Below, piece by piece: positions 25,916-35,623 of a stretch of 64,000 nt of DNA. Every line of letters begins with the position of its first letter. Within the stretch, counting starts at the first letter, position 1. The position numbers and the translations under genes were made by a program. The DNA is from Pelagibacterium flavum (lineage in GTDB: Bacteria > Pseudomonadota > Alphaproteobacteria > Rhizobiales > Devosiaceae). The notes beneath the pieces are model-generated. The model made no database searches and was not told the DNA's origin. It was given only the letters and a program-made list of their open reading frames with translations. The stretch is taken from assembly GCF_025854335.1 (NCBI RefSeq), contig NZ_CP107716.1:2473001-2537000 (forward strand). The letters run 5' to 3'.

Positions 25916-26998
25916 TTATGCAGGTTGGTGCGACGCTGAGGGTGCCGACGGCTCACTTGGGAAAATATGCAACTTTTCGGGTGGCATGGTGAGGTGCACG
26001 GTCGCTCCGGGCAGTAAAGCTATCTGGTGCTGAGTTTCGATTTGGACTGAGGTTCCACCTACCTGTATTGTCAGTAGCCGAGCATTGCCCATTTCCTCAA
26101 CTAGCTGAAGTTCGCCCGCAAGCGTTCCCCTGCCCGGGTCACCAAGCGCTACATCGTGGGGACGAATTCCGACGAGCAATGGTGCGCCCGAAGACATTCC
26201 CGAGGGTTGAGTGCCCAACGCAATGCGAGTCTCAGCGATCCTGACAAAACACTCGTCGTCCATTGTCCCCTCGAAGATGTTCATGGCCGGTGAGCCGATG
26301 AACTGGGCAACAAAGGGACTGGCCGGAGAGTTGTAGAGCTCGAGCGGCGTGCCAATTTGCTCGACCTTGCCGCCGCGCAAAACCACGATCCGGTCTGCCA
26401 ACGTCATCGCCTCAATTTGATCGTGTGTGACGTAGATCATCGTCGTTCCGAGCCGTTGGTGCAGTCGCTTAATCTCACCTCGCATGCGGACGCGCAGTGA
26501 AGCATCAAGGTTCGACAGCGGCTCATCAAAAAGAAAAACTGAGGGCTCGCGCACCACGGCGCGCCCCATGGCTACACGTTGGCGCTGGCCGCCCGAAAGC
26601 TCGCGCGGCAGCCGGGCGAGGTACGGGGTAAGCCCCAGCATCTCTGCAGCCTCCGACACGCGGCGCTCAATTTCCGGTTTCGGGGTCCCAACCATGCGAA
26701 GCGGGAAACCGATATTGTGGCCGACGCTCATATGAGGATAGAGCGCGTAGTTCTGGAAGACCATGGCGATGTCGCGGTCGCGTGGAGGAAGAGCGTTGAC
26801 CACTTCTGAGCCGATTGAGATTGAGCCAGCGGTGATGGGTTCAAGACCCGCTAGCATGCGCAGAAGCGTTGACTTGCCGCACCCCGAAGGCCCGACAAAG
26901 ACCACGAACTCTCCGTCAGAAATAGAGATATCCACGTCGTTGAGAACGTCGATTGCATCATAACGCTTCGTGATGGATTTGAACTCTACACTTGCCAT
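25916..26998 (-). CDS. ABC transporter ATP-binding protein (MalK/UgpC type)
   Basis: 360 aa from ATG 26998. Walker [10 protein letters not shown], signature [14 protein letters not shown], Walker [12 protein letters not shown], switch His in VTHDQIEAM; the C-terminal TOBE/OB part (about 240-360) is that of carbohydrate importers. It is last in the operon after SBP, MalF-like and MalG-like genes, 7 bp after the permease. A longer frame to 27133 only overlaps malG-like sequence. Provides energy for a sugar or sugar-acid importer. Confidence 0.93.
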   Translation of the reverse strand: MASVEFKSITKRYDAIDVLNDVDISISDGEFVVFVGPSGCGKSTLLRMLAGLEPITAGSISIGSEVVNALPPRDRDIAMVFQNYALYPHMSVGHNIGFPLRMVGTPKPEIERRVSEAAEMLGLTPYLARLPRELSGGQRQRVAMGRAVVREPSVFLFDEPLSNLDASLRVRMRGEIKRLHQRLGTTMIYVTHDQIEAMTLADRIVVLRGGKVEQIGTPLELYNSPASPFVAQFIGSPAMNIFEGTMDDECFVRIAETRIALGTQPSGMSSGAPLLVGIRPHDVALGDPGRGTLAGELQLVEEMGNARLLTIQVGGTSVQIETQHQIALLPGATVHLTMPPEKLHIFPSEPSAPSASHQPA

Positions 26999-27005
26999 AA
27001 TCAGC

Positions 27006-27851
27006 CTATCGGATTGAGCCAGACAAAGCACCGGACACGATCCAGCGTTGCATGACGAAAAAGACAACCACAACCGGTATCGCAAAGACGAGCGAGGCCG
27101 CCATTTGCAATTCCTGCAGCGTAAAATACTCACCCCGGAAAGAAGCGATGCCGTTGGCGGCAGTCCAGAGCTCCTGAGATGTCACTAGGGTTCGAGAGAA
27201 CAGGAAATCGTGCCAACTGGTCACGAAGCCGTAGATGAAAATCGCTGCCAAGCCAGGAACTGCGAGCGGCAATGCAACATGGAAAAAGGCGCCCGCATGG
27301 GTACAGCCATCTATGCGCGCCGCACTCTCAAGATCGGTGGGAATGGAATCAAAGAAGCCCTTACTCATCCAGATTGCGAGCGGAACGACGAGAGAAATAT
27401 GGCCAACGACCATCCCTTGCATGGTATCGAGCAGCCCCCATGCGCGAAACAGCATGTAAAGGGGTACAATAATGCTGGTCGCTGGCATCATTTGGGTGGT
27501 CAGGACGGCAATCAGCAATAGGTTTGCTCCACGGAACCGCAGACGGCTGAGCGCATAGCCGCACGTGGTGCCGAAGGCGAGAGAGATCGCCGAAGCGAGC
27601 GTCGCCACAAGAATCGAGTTCCAAATCCAACGGGCCATCGGACGATCGGCAAAGAGGGTAACGAAGTTCTCAAGCGTGGGCGTGGTTGGAAAAAAGGTCA
27701 TCACTTGTCGACCGAGCCCTGTGGGTGTCAGTGCTATCACCAACATCCAATAGAGTGGGAACAGCGCAACCATGGCGAGTGCAACGATAGCGATCGTGCG
27801 CAAAGTGACAATCAGCAGGGGAGTAAACGGTGCAGCGCGACCCAGGATCAC
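27006..27851 (-). CDS. ABC sugar transporter permease (MalG type)
   Basis: 281 aa, six predicted helices. The EAA loop that docks to the ATPase reads [20 protein letters not shown] (about residue 190). The start overlaps the end of the MalF-like gene by four bases. Binding-protein-dependent transport family, subfamily CUT1. Confidence 0.93.
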   Translation of the reverse strand: MILGRAAPFTPLLIVTLRTIAIVALAMVALFPLYWMLVIALTPTGLGRQVMTFFPTTPTLENFVTLFADRPMARWIWNSILVATLASAISLAFGTTCGYALSRLRFRGANLLLIAVLTTQMMPATSIIVPLYMLFRAWGLLDTMQGMVVGHISLVVPLAIWMSKGFFDSIPTDLESAARIDGCTHAGAFFHVALPLAVPGLAAIFIYGFVTSWHDFLFSRTLVTSQELWTAANGIASFRGEYFTLQELQMAASLVFAIPVVVVFFVMQRWIVSGALSGSIR

Positions 27852-28777
27852 ATCACGTCTCCATGGCCGGTGCGCGGCAAAAGCCGCAGGTAACCCAGCA
27901 CAAGCATTGCCGAGGCGAGGACGGCTAAAATGCCCAACGTCGCGGCATAGCTAAAATCAAGGCTACGGAAAGCGGTATTGTAGGTCAGGACTGTGAGGGT
28001 TTCGGTCGCCCCTGCTGGCCCACCACCGGTCAGGATGAATATGATGGGAAAAGACTTAAACCCCATGATCATGAGGAGAATGACAATGACCGCGATAATG
28101 AAGCGGAGATGGGGCAAAGTGATATGCCGAAACTGCTGGAATGCGTTGGCCCGATCGATCCGTGCGGCTTCATATAGTTCATCAGGTATGGCTTTGAGGC
28201 CGGCGAGAAAAAAGATATAGGCGACCGGAAACTCGTTCCATACTTGGGCTACGATGAGCGCGGGGAGCGCGGTCTGGCGTTCGATTAGCCAATTCTGACC
28301 GTCAATGAACGGCACGAAGTCGAGGAGCCTGTTGATTACCCCAAAATTGCCATCGTACATGACGCCCCAGATCAGAGCAGTGACCACGGCAGGCACCGTC
28401 CAGGGCAAAAGGAACGCGACCCGTGCCAGGCCAGAGAACCATACGACACGTCGGGTAAGCAGCGCTGCGGTCAGCGCCATTCCCACAGAGCCGATCACGG
28501 TTCCGACCATATAGAGAGCCGAGAACCCCAGCGCCGCGTAAGCTTTGGGGTCTGCAACGAGGCGCAGATAGTTGTGAACGCCGTACGTTCCAGCGGCGGC
28601 GGGTCGGCGCAAAGCGATGCTATCAAAGCTCAGTCTAACGGCCTCCAGCATGGGCAGCCCTATGACAAAACCCAGCATCAAAAGCGCAGGTAGGATCATA
28701 ATAAACGGGAACGCCGGACCGTCGAACAGTACGCTTATCGCAGACGATCGCCTAAAAGCATGTTTGACTGATGTCAT
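27848..28777 (-). CDS. ABC sugar transporter permease (MalF type)
   Basis: 309 aa, six or more helices, EAA loop YEAARIDRANAFQQFRHITL near residue 215. Long N-terminal cytoplasmic start before the first helix. Separated from the binding-protein gene by 69 bp that contain a strong hairpin (28798-28831), so its expression is likely reduced relative to the binding protein. Confidence 0.93.
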   Translation of the reverse strand: MTSVKHAFRRSSAISVLFDGPAFPFIMILPALLMLGFVIGLPMLEAVRLSFDSIALRRPAAAGTYGVHNYLRLVADPKAYAALGFSALYMVGTVIGSVGMALTAALLTRRVVWFSGLARVAFLLPWTVPAVVTALIWGVMYDGNFGVINRLLDFVPFIDGQNWLIERQTALPALIVAQVWNEFPVAYIFFLAGLKAIPDELYEAARIDRANAFQQFRHITLPHLRFIIAVIVILLMIMGFKSFPIIFILTGGGPAGATETLTVLTYNTAFRSLDFSYAATLGILAVLASAMLVLGYLRLLPRTGHGDVM

Positions 28778-28797
28778 GGGGGAGCTCGCTTAAGAAA

Positions 28798-28831
28798 GGC
28801 AGGGCGGAGGGCAGTTGCCCGACGCCCTGCC
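28798..28831 (-). terminator. Hairpin between binding-protein and permease genes
   Basis: On the minus strand GGCAGGGCG pairs with CGCCCTGCC (9 bp), with an inner GGGCA/TGCCC stem, followed by TTTCTTAAG. Likely partial terminator or mRNA 3'-end stabiliser giving excess binding protein. Confidence 0.6.
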
Positions 28832-28846
28832 AGGGGAAGATGCCGC

Positions 28847-30097
28847 CTACGAACAGCAGTCCTCGAGCTGTTGCTGAGCTATAGCGAGCGCTTCTTCGGG
28901 CGGGACATTGTCGCGCAGAGTAAGCAGGACCGCATCGACGACAATGGGCCAGATCTCGTTGAACTGGTCGGCATGGCCAGGAATGGCAATGGGATGGGCC
29001 GACCCGCTGCTTTCAACGTAGGGAATAAGGTAGGGCCGCGCTGCGAGTTGTTCATCGCTGAGCGCATTGACCCCGTAGGGAATGTAAGGGCTGTAGTCAC
29101 TGAACTGAGACTGAAGGTCGTCGCTTGCCGCCATGGAAATGAACTCCCATGCTGCCTCTGGATTGTCGCTGTCGGCGCTTATTGCCAGTGCCATGTTGAC
29201 CCCGCCGGTAGCCGGGCCGTCCCAAGGATGGCCAGCGGTCTGGTAGCAGTCAAAATTTTCCGGGTTATTTTGTTCGATGAAAGGGAACTGCCACTGGCCA
29301 TCGATCGTCATGGACGAACCGCCTGTGGCAAAGAGAGCCCGCAGGTCCGTCTCGCTCATACCTTGAGGCACGACGCCGGAATCGTAGATCGCCTTAAAAT
29401 ACGTCAGTGCGTCAATCGCAGGCTGACTGTCGAGAGTAAAATTTCCGTCTTCATCGGAAAAGGACCCACCATGAGCCAGTGTCAGCATAAGCAGGGTTTC
29501 GTAGGTAGGGTCTTCGTTGGCGTTGACCAGGTTCATCCCGTAACGGGTAACGCGGCCGGATTCGTCAGTTTGGGTCAGTGCCTCGGCATATTCCATTATC
29601 TCATCAAGACTCGTCGGAGGGCCGTCGAGCCCGGCCTCTTCAAAGTGGCATGAATTGTAGATTAGCTGGAGGGTGCGGCCGGTGATCGGCAGAGCATAGG
29701 TTGTGCCATCAACCGTAAGGCTATCCCAGCCGCCAGGAACGATCGCATCACGCAAGTCAGACTGCTCTATGAACGAGTCCAGCGGCAACACGTATCCTGC
29801 GGCGAGAAGTTCGCCCAGATTATTGGGATTGACGGTGAGCACGTCAGGACCTGCTCCGCTTGCGGCCTGGATTAGAAGCTGCTCATAATAATGACCCGCT
29901 GACACGCTGCGCGGAACCACCGTGCCTTCTGCCTCGGTATTATATTTTTCGACTAACAGTTTCCACCAATCCCCCATGCCTGGCGCGTCGTAATCGACAA
30001 CCATAAAGTCGATTTCCTGAGCGTTGGATACGAGCGAAAGCGGCGCGATTGCCAGCGCCGCCAGAATGGCTAGTGGAGCTTTGATGCGAAATTTCAT
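28847..30097 (-). CDS. Extracellular solute-binding protein (family 1, sugar ABC importer)
   Basis: 416 aa from ATG 30097, preceded by AGGGGAA. Signal peptide: MKFRIKAPLAILAALAIAPL then cleavage near SNAQEID. Body has the SBP family 1 pattern, e.g. NPNNLGELLAAGYVLPLDSF and a Trp/Asn-rich C-lobe, and ends with CCS. It delivers the substrate to the MalFGK-like complex. A longer frame to 30196 has no ribosome site. Substrate unknown; the neighbouring sugar-acid enzymes suggest a sugar or its acid. Confidence 0.92.
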   Translation of the reverse strand: MKFRIKAPLAILAALAIAPLSLVSNAQEIDFMVVDYDAPGMGDWWKLLVEKYNTEAEGTVVPRSVSAGHYYEQLLIQAASGAGPDVLTVNPNNLGELLAAGYVLPLDSFIEQSDLRDAIVPGGWDSLTVDGTTYALPITGRTLQLIYNSCHFEEAGLDGPPTSLDEIMEYAEALTQTDESGRVTRYGMNLVNANEDPTYETLLMLTLAHGGSFSDEDGNFTLDSQPAIDALTYFKAIYDSGVVPQGMSETDLRALFATGGSSMTIDGQWQFPFIEQNNPENFDCYQTAGHPWDGPATGGVNMALAISADSDNPEAAWEFISMAASDDLQSQFSDYSPYIPYGVNALSDEQLAARPYLIPYVESSGSAHPIAIPGHADQFNEIWPIVVDAVLLTLRDNVPPEEALAIAQQQLEDCCS

Positions 30098-30310
30098 TGA
30101 CGTTCCCCTTCGTTTCCGGGCGGGATGGGCCGCGGCTTGCGTCCTGTTTCCCGAACCTTGAGACCGAGTATCCGATCTAGGCTTGACCTTGCTCAAACTC
30201 CTTTTTGGAATGACTAGCCCACCCTTGGAGCGGTTAAAAATGCGCGCAACGCAAAGTTACCTGACGAGAGCTCGTCCGGCCAAAACGACAAAGCTGCCAA
30301 TCCGCTGTGT

Positions 30311-31216
30311 TCACGCCGCCCGGATCTGCCGGACGGGGGTCCTCGTTTCGGATGTCAACCACTGAGCAAAACCGGTAATTGCCGGGTCGCCCACCAGTCG
30401 CGCCGGCACAGCGAGTTGATATCCGCGTTCGTTTAGGTCAGTGCCCTGGAACAGGGCGACCAAATCATGAGCCTTTAGTTCGCGCGCAATAAGAGCTCGC
30501 GGCAGGATCGCCACTCCATGTCCGGCAATGGCCGCTGCGATGGCCAACTCAAATCCCTCAAACGTGATGGTTGCGGTTTGCACGGGCTCAGAGCCTGTCA
30601 TGGCAAACCATGCTGCCCACAGGCCCGTCATGTCCGACTGTGAAAGACGTCGGGCACGCGAAAGGTCAGATGGTGCTTGAATTGCGAGGTGGTCTCGCAG
30701 GGCCGGCGAGGCAACCGGGGTCCAGTCGAGATCGAAAAGCGGGTAAACAACAACGTCCTGTTCGTGGGGACGTCCTAGATGGATGTGGCAGTCGGCGATC
30801 CCCTCGGCCTCCGAACCGGTTGCTATTTCGAGCGTGATGTCGGGATGGGCGTCGCGATATCGTTGTAGGCGTGGGACGAGCCAACGCGAGGCAAATGAAA
30901 GCGGAGAGGCCAGGACAATGCGATCACGACCGCGGGCGCGGGTCCGCAGCGCCTCGGTGTTAACCTCAAGGTCTTCTAGCAATTGGCGAATCTGGGCGAG
31001 ATAGGCCCGGCCCATATCGGTGAGGCAGACCTGATGGCGGGTGCGGGCGAGCAAGGGAACGCCCACAACCTGCTCGAGCTGGCGCACTCTTTTGCTGACC
31101 GCGCCCTGGGAAAGGCAAAGGTCTTCGGCTGCGCGCGAGAAGCTAAGATGGCGGGCCGTTGCCTCAAAGGCCACGAGTCCAGCGACTGAAGGTATCGAAC
31201 GACGGGGAAAATCCAT
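30311..31216 (-). CDS. LysR-family regulator (GcvA type)
   Basis: 301 aa. N-terminal HTH LSFSRAAEDLCLSQGAVSKR at residues 25-44, then a PBP2-type sensor domain with ASPLSFASRWLVPRLQRY. It is 30 bp after the cyclodeaminase-family gene on the same strand, so it is probably the last gene of that operon. Likely regulates either it or the sugar transporter downstream. Confidence 0.9.
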   Translation of the reverse strand: MDFPRRSIPSVAGLVAFEATARHLSFSRAAEDLCLSQGAVSKRVRQLEQVVGVPLLARTRHQVCLTDMGRAYLAQIRQLLEDLEVNTEALRTRARGRDRIVLASPLSFASRWLVPRLQRYRDAHPDITLEIATGSEAEGIADCHIHLGRPHEQDVVVYPLFDLDWTPVASPALRDHLAIQAPSDLSRARRLSQSDMTGLWAAWFAMTGSEPVQTATITFEGFELAIAAAIAGHGVAILPRALIARELKAHDLVALFQGTDLNERGYQLAVPARLVGDPAITGFAQWLTSETRTPVRQIRAA

Positions 31217-31246
31217 GTGTCACCTCCGGGCCGACGGCCGGCCTCC

Positions 31247-32221
31247 TCAGGTACTCGATGTGGTTGAAAAGGGGCGGCCGTAATGCCTATCCATGAGATA
31301 TTTGGCCACGTAATAGTCGATGTGGCTCCCGCCCCCGTTTTTCATCATGGTGATATCGCTTTCTGACGTTCTGCCTTCCGCCTTGTTCTGGCAAAGCTCA
31401 AAAAGATCGCCGCGCACATCGTCAATGGTGATCACACCGCGCTCAAAAGGCCCTAAAAACTCGCCTGATCGTGTCGTCGTCTGCCGGTGATCTACGAAAA
31501 CCTTGGCCCGCGTCAGCACGTCGTCATCAGCTTCGCGCATCTGAGGGGTAAATGAGCCGACAAGATCAAGGTGAGCGCCAGGCTTTAAGAGTTTGCCCTT
31601 GATGTGAGGCTCCGAAGCCATTGTCGCCGACGAGATTATGTCCGCCTCCAATATAGCATCATCAAGATCGTCAACGATTTCGGCCTGGATGCCTTTGGCC
31701 GCCAACTTGTCGACGAGCGCCTCCGCATTCGCCGTGGTTCGATTCCATATTCGGACAGTCTCGATTCCTGGCCGAGCACTTAGGTGAGCTTCTATAAGAT
31801 AAGGCGCCAACCCACCTGCCCCGACCATCAGGAAGGACTTGGCATCGGGTCGCGACAGCATCTTAGATCCTAGAGCCGAGTCCGAGGACGTCTTGCGAAA
31901 GATCACCGCTTCTCCGTCTATGAGCGACTCGATGACCCCCGTCTCGCCATTGATAAAGGCATAGATGGAATTGACCGTGGGCAAACCATGGCGTTCCTTA
32001 TTGTTTGGAAAGGAAGTGACCATCTTGGCAAGGATGCCCTCGCCAGGCTCCCATGCGGGTAGAATGATGAAGATGTCGGGTTGGCCAGTTGGGTTCGGCT
32101 CTTGGTAAATGAGCCGATCGGACTGTTTAGGCATTCCGCCCATATGTGCCTTCTCAAGAGCATCAATCAGCCCAGGGAAATCGAGGAGTTCATGGACGCG
32201 TTCAGCATCGACCATCAGCAT
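31247..32221 (-). CDS. Ornithine cyclodeaminase/mu-crystallin family protein
   Basis: 324 aa. Rossmann fold with VGAGGLAPYLIEAHLSARPG and WNRTTANAEALV; N-terminal part KMVTSFPNNKERHGLPTV is the family active-site region (Lys and Arg). Family members are ornithine cyclodeaminases, ketimine reductases, or alanine and opine dehydrogenases. Next to RidA and a PLP aminotransferase, a ketimine or imine reductase role fits, but this is inference. 14 bp after ridA. Confidence 0.88.
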   Translation of the reverse strand: MLMVDAERVHELLDFPGLIDALEKAHMGGMPKQSDRLIYQEPNPTGQPDIFIILPAWEPGEGILAKMVTSFPNNKERHGLPTVNSIYAFINGETGVIESLIDGEAVIFRKTSSDSALGSKMLSRPDAKSFLMVGAGGLAPYLIEAHLSARPGIETVRIWNRTTANAEALVDKLAAKGIQAEIVDDLDDAILEADIISSATMASEPHIKGKLLKPGAHLDLVGSFTPQMREADDDVLTRAKVFVDHRQTTTRSGEFLGPFERGVITIDDVRGDLFELCQNKAEGRTSESDITMMKNGGGSHIDYYVAKYLMDRHYGRPFSTTSST

Positions 32222-32235
32222 AAAATAAGGTCCTT

Positions 32236-32709
32236 TCAGTTTTTTAGTTCGACGACCGCGTCAATTTCGACGCAGACGCCCAAGGGAAGGCTCGAAACGC
32301 CGACAGCGGCGCGAGTATGGCGCCCGGCTTCGCCGAAGAGCTCGATCAGGAGGTCGGACGCACCGTTGACTACCTGTGGGTGAGCGGTGAAATCTGGCGT
32401 CGCACAAACGAAGCCGCCGAGCCGGACAATCTGGGCCACACGGCCGAAATCGCCATCGATTGCCGCGCCGAGCTGGGCGAGGATCATGAGCGCACAATGG
32501 CGTGCAGCGTCCCGAGCGGTTTCCACCGAGACGTTTGCTCCAACAATGCCGCAATAGGGGCCGGGAGACTCATAAGCCCCTATGGTCGGCGGCAATTGCC
32601 CAGAGATAAAGCAATGACCGCGCGAGACCAAGAATGGTACGTAGCTGCCTTTGGGGGCGACGATTGCGGGAAGTTGCAGGCCGAGGGCCTCCAGGCGATC
32701 GTGAATCAT
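32236..32709 (-). CDS. RidA-family (YjgF) protein
   Basis: 157 aa. Typical core SRGHCFISGQLPPTIGAYES, with VETARDAARHCALMILAQLG and the end CVEIDAVVELKN. The variant resembles the Rid2/RutC-like group with ATRAAV-like GRHTRAAVGVSSLPLG. RidA proteins hydrolyse reactive enamine/imine intermediates, products of PLP enzymes such as the aminotransferase of this operon. Overlaps the transporter ATPase gene by four bases. Confidence 0.88.
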   Translation of the reverse strand: MIHDRLEALGLQLPAIVAPKGSYVPFLVSRGHCFISGQLPPTIGAYESPGPYCGIVGANVSVETARDAARHCALMILAQLGAAIDGDFGRVAQIVRLGGFVCATPDFTAHPQVVNGASDLLIELFGEAGRHTRAAVGVSSLPLGVCVEIDAVVELKN

Positions 32710-33812
32710 TTTACTGTCTCTTTTTGATCGACAAGAATGGCAACGGCTTCCTGCGCGACGTAGACATCAAGTATGCCGTCGCCCTCCAGTGCGCTACCGG
32801 GCCTAACTTCCAAGGTGAGCGATGTCCCGTTCGCGGTCTGGCAACGCAGGTGAATTCGACCTCCGAGAAAGGTTTGCTCGCGGGCTCGGGCAGACAACGC
32901 GAGTTCCCCCAAGCCTGGACCAGAGCCCACAATTACGTCCTCTGGGCGGATGACCAACGTCACGAGGTCACCCGTTGCAGCGGACTTCCCACCGGTAATG
33001 CAGTCGGTCGGGACCACCCAATTTTGGCCTTCGACCTCAAGATTAAGCCGCGCGCCGTCAATGCCACAGACTCGGGCCGGCAGCATGTTGGCCGCGCCTA
33101 CGAAGCCGGCCACGAACGCAGTTGCTGGGCGCGCATAGATGGCACGGGGCGTGCCGAGCTGCTCAATTCTTCCATCCTTCATCACCGCCACGAGATCGGA
33201 CATCGACATGGCCTCATCCTGATCGTGCGTGACAAAGACGAATGTCTTGCCGGTGGTTCTCTGGATGGACTTGAGTTCATGTTGAAGCTCAAGCCGAAGC
33301 TTGAGGTCGAGCGCGCCCAGTGGCTCATCCAGCAGAAGTGAAACCGGATCAGGCGCCAACGCACGAGCCAGCGCAACACGTTGACGCTGTCCGCCTGAAA
33401 GCTCGCCAGGTTCGCGATTGCCGACATCGGGAAGCCGGATGAGTTCAAGCATGGCATCAACGCGCGCCTCAATCTCGGAACGAGTCATACCTTTCATCTC
33501 GCAGCCGAATCCGACATTGCGTCGGACGCTCATGTGGGGAAAAAGGGCATAGTCCTGGAACACCATATTAACGGGTCGGATATGGGGGGGAAGCGCCGTG
33601 ACGTCGCGGCCTCCAACCAAAATAGAACCGGAGTCGGGGGCAAGAAACCCGGCGATGGACCGCAGCAGAGTGGACTTTCCGCAGCCTGACGGCCCGAGAA
33701 GTGTAATGAAAATGCCGCTCTCGACGGTGAGCGAGACGTTGTCGATCGCGCGGAATTCCGCGAACGATTTAACGACGTTGCGCACTTCGATGGCTGGTAC
33801 AGATTTAGACAT
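32706..33812 (-). CDS. ABC transporter ATP-binding protein (PotA type)
   Basis: 368 aa from ATG 33812. Walker [13 protein letters not shown], signature [15 protein letters not shown], Walker B LLLDEPLGALDLK and a C-terminal TOBE domain. Belongs to the polyamine/opine/iron type importers. Start overlaps the end of the PotC-like permease by 8 nt. Confidence 0.93.
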   Translation of the reverse strand: MSKSVPAIEVRNVVKSFAEFRAIDNVSLTVESGIFITLLGPSGCGKSTLLRSIAGFLAPDSGSILVGGRDVTALPPHIRPVNMVFQDYALFPHMSVRRNVGFGCEMKGMTRSEIEARVDAMLELIRLPDVGNREPGELSGGQRQRVALARALAPDPVSLLLDEPLGALDLKLRLELQHELKSIQRTTGKTFVFVTHDQDEAMSMSDLVAVMKDGRIEQLGTPRAIYARPATAFVAGFVGAANMLPARVCGIDGARLNLEVEGQNWVVPTDCITGGKSAATGDLVTLVIRPEDVIVGSGPGLGELALSARAREQTFLGGRIHLRCQTANGTSLTLEVRPGSALEGDGILDVYVAQEAVAILVDQKETVK

Positions 33813-34635
33813 TCTTGTCGTCTCCTGGCGCCGCAAGACGGCCTTGTTTTGCAGGGGCGGCACGCTTGCGGCTGAATCGTTCGGCATAGAGTCCCAGCGC
33901 GATGGTCGCGACGAGGACCAGCGTCGAGATCGCCGCAAGGCCAGGATCGAAACCGAAGCGCAGCCGGGCAAAGAGCAAAACCGGAAAGGTCGGATCGAAA
34001 CTGCCCAGGAAAAAGGACCGAGTAAAATCCTCGAACGAAAGCAGCATGCAAAACATGAAGGCGCCAAATAATGCCGGGGCTAGATAAGGAAGCACCACCC
34101 GGAAAAACACAATGAACTCATCTGCTCCCAGATCTCGAGCAGCGTCGGCAAGATTGGGGCTCATGGAATTAAGGCGCGTGAGCAGCATGACAACAACGAA
34201 AGGCACCGATGACACCGCATGGCCAAAGGCGATCGCGACCAAACCAGTCTGGATACCGAAATTGCCGATAAACATGCGTAGCGCGATGGCGCTAACTACG
34301 ATGGGAATAAAGGCGGGCATGACGATGATGGTGATCAGCATCGCGCGCCAGACACCGTGGAAACGCGCGACCATAAAGGCCATCGGTGTTCCGATCCCCA
34401 GACCGAGGACGGTCGATAAGACGGCGACCTGGAGAGAGACCCAGAGGGAAGCGAGTATTTCCCGGTCATCGATAACCGATCGATACCAATCCGCGGTCCA
34501 TGACTGAATGGGAAAGGCGACGAAGTTAGAATCCCTAAAGCCCATTGCAGCCATCACGAACAGGGGCACAAAAAGCCAAGTGACGAAGAGCCAAAAGTAA
34601 ACTGGCAGGGCTATCTTGCCCAAGTGGTGCATCAT
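33805..34635 (-). CDS. ABC transporter permease (PotC type)
   Basis: 276 aa from ATG 34635, six helices. EAA loop DAARDLGADEFIVFFRVVLP at about residue 180. An extended frame to 34857 is non-homologous and lies inside the preceding permease. Overlaps both neighbours, as expected in a tight operon. Confidence 0.92.
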   Translation of the reverse strand: MMHHLGKIALPVYFWLFVTWLFVPLFVMAAMGFRDSNFVAFPIQSWTADWYRSVIDDREILASLWVSLQVAVLSTVLGLGIGTPMAFMVARFHGVWRAMLITIIVMPAFIPIVVSAIALRMFIGNFGIQTGLVAIAFGHAVSSVPFVVVMLLTRLNSMSPNLADAARDLGADEFIVFFRVVLPYLAPALFGAFMFCMLLSFEDFTRSFFLGSFDPTFPVLLFARLRFGFDPGLAAISTLVLVATIALGLYAERFSRKRAAPAKQGRLAAPGDDKNV

Positions 34636-35558
34636 GACCGCCTCCCTGGCCTTTTCTGCAGCACGGCCATGAACACACCGACATACGCAAGCGCGGCAAA
34701 GATCAGGATCATCGAGAACGCGCTCCCCAATGGCCAAGAATCTCCCGCTCGTCCAAAGATCTGACCGATAGTGGAGGCAAAGAGTGTGTTGGATGGGCCG
34801 CCAAGCAACACCGGCATCGCATAGAGTCCAACGACCAGCAGGAAAACGAGCGTGCAACCGGTGACAATTCCATCTCGTGCCAGCGGTAAAATGATACGCG
34901 AAAACCGTCGAACGCCAGTCGCTCCAAGGTCGGCGGCCGCTTCAAGTAGCCGATCGTCGATCTTTTCCAGTGCGGAATATAAAGGGAGGAGCATGTAAAG
35001 TGAGGTCAGGTAGAGCACGCCGATTGTCAGCGAAATGTTGTTGTAGAGCAGCTCAAATGGCGGGCCCGAATAGCCTATAAGTGACAGGAAGGAATTGACC
35101 GCTCCGCGATTGGAAAGCATCAGCATCCAAGCGAACGAACGAATGATTTCGCTTATCCAGAACGGGGCGATCACCAGTAGCAATAGCCTCACCCGCCGCA
35201 TGCGGGGCGCTACCTTGGCGATGTAATAGGCGACTGGAAACATCACCAAAAGGGTGAGTGCGGTCACGAGAGTGGCGAAGACAAAGGATCGGGCAAAAGC
35301 CGACAGATAGAGGGGGCGCTCAAAGAAAGCCAAATAGTGCCGGACTGTGAATTCCGGGGCTGTCCCGGCGTCCACCGGATATGATTGGTAAAAGCTGATT
35401 ACAAACATCTGTACCAGCGGTGCGATGTTAGCAAGCACGATCCAGGCTAGAGGTATCGCTGAGATCATCGCTAGCCGCGCAAGCGGGGAGCGCGCTAGCA
35501 ATTCGGTCAGCGACCGATAAGCGGCAAAGCGTCGAGCCCAGATAAAAAATGCGGTCAT
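34632..35558 (-). CDS. ABC transporter permease (PotB type)
   Basis: 308 aa, six helices, EAA loop EAAADLGATGVRRFSRIILP near residue 205. N-terminal region carries a cytoplasmic extension of about 30 residues. Follows the binding-protein gene after 65 bp with a hairpin (35587-35611). Confidence 0.92.
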   Translation of the reverse strand: MTAFFIWARRFAAYRSLTELLARSPLARLAMISAIPLAWIVLANIAPLVQMFVISFYQSYPVDAGTAPEFTVRHYLAFFERPLYLSAFARSFVFATLVTALTLLVMFPVAYYIAKVAPRMRRVRLLLLVIAPFWISEIIRSFAWMLMLSNRGAVNSFLSLIGYSGPPFELLYNNISLTIGVLYLTSLYMLLPLYSALEKIDDRLLEAAADLGATGVRRFSRIILPLARDGIVTGCTLVFLLVVGLYAMPVLLGGPSNTLFASTIGQIFGRAGDSWPLGSAFSMILIFAALAYVGVFMAVLQKRPGRRS

Positions 35559-35586
35559 GGACGACCCGGTCTTTCAAGAAATGCAT

Positions 35587-35611
35587 GTCCCGGACGCTTA
35601 CCGCCCGGGAC
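35587..35611 (-). terminator. Hairpin between PotD-like and PotB-like genes
   Basis: GTCCCGG pairs with CCGGGAC (7 bp, 11-nt loop), and the minus-strand transcript then reads ATGCATTTCTT. Likely attenuates the permease genes relative to the binding protein. Confidence 0.5.
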
Positions 35612-35623
35612 GCGACGATACGA

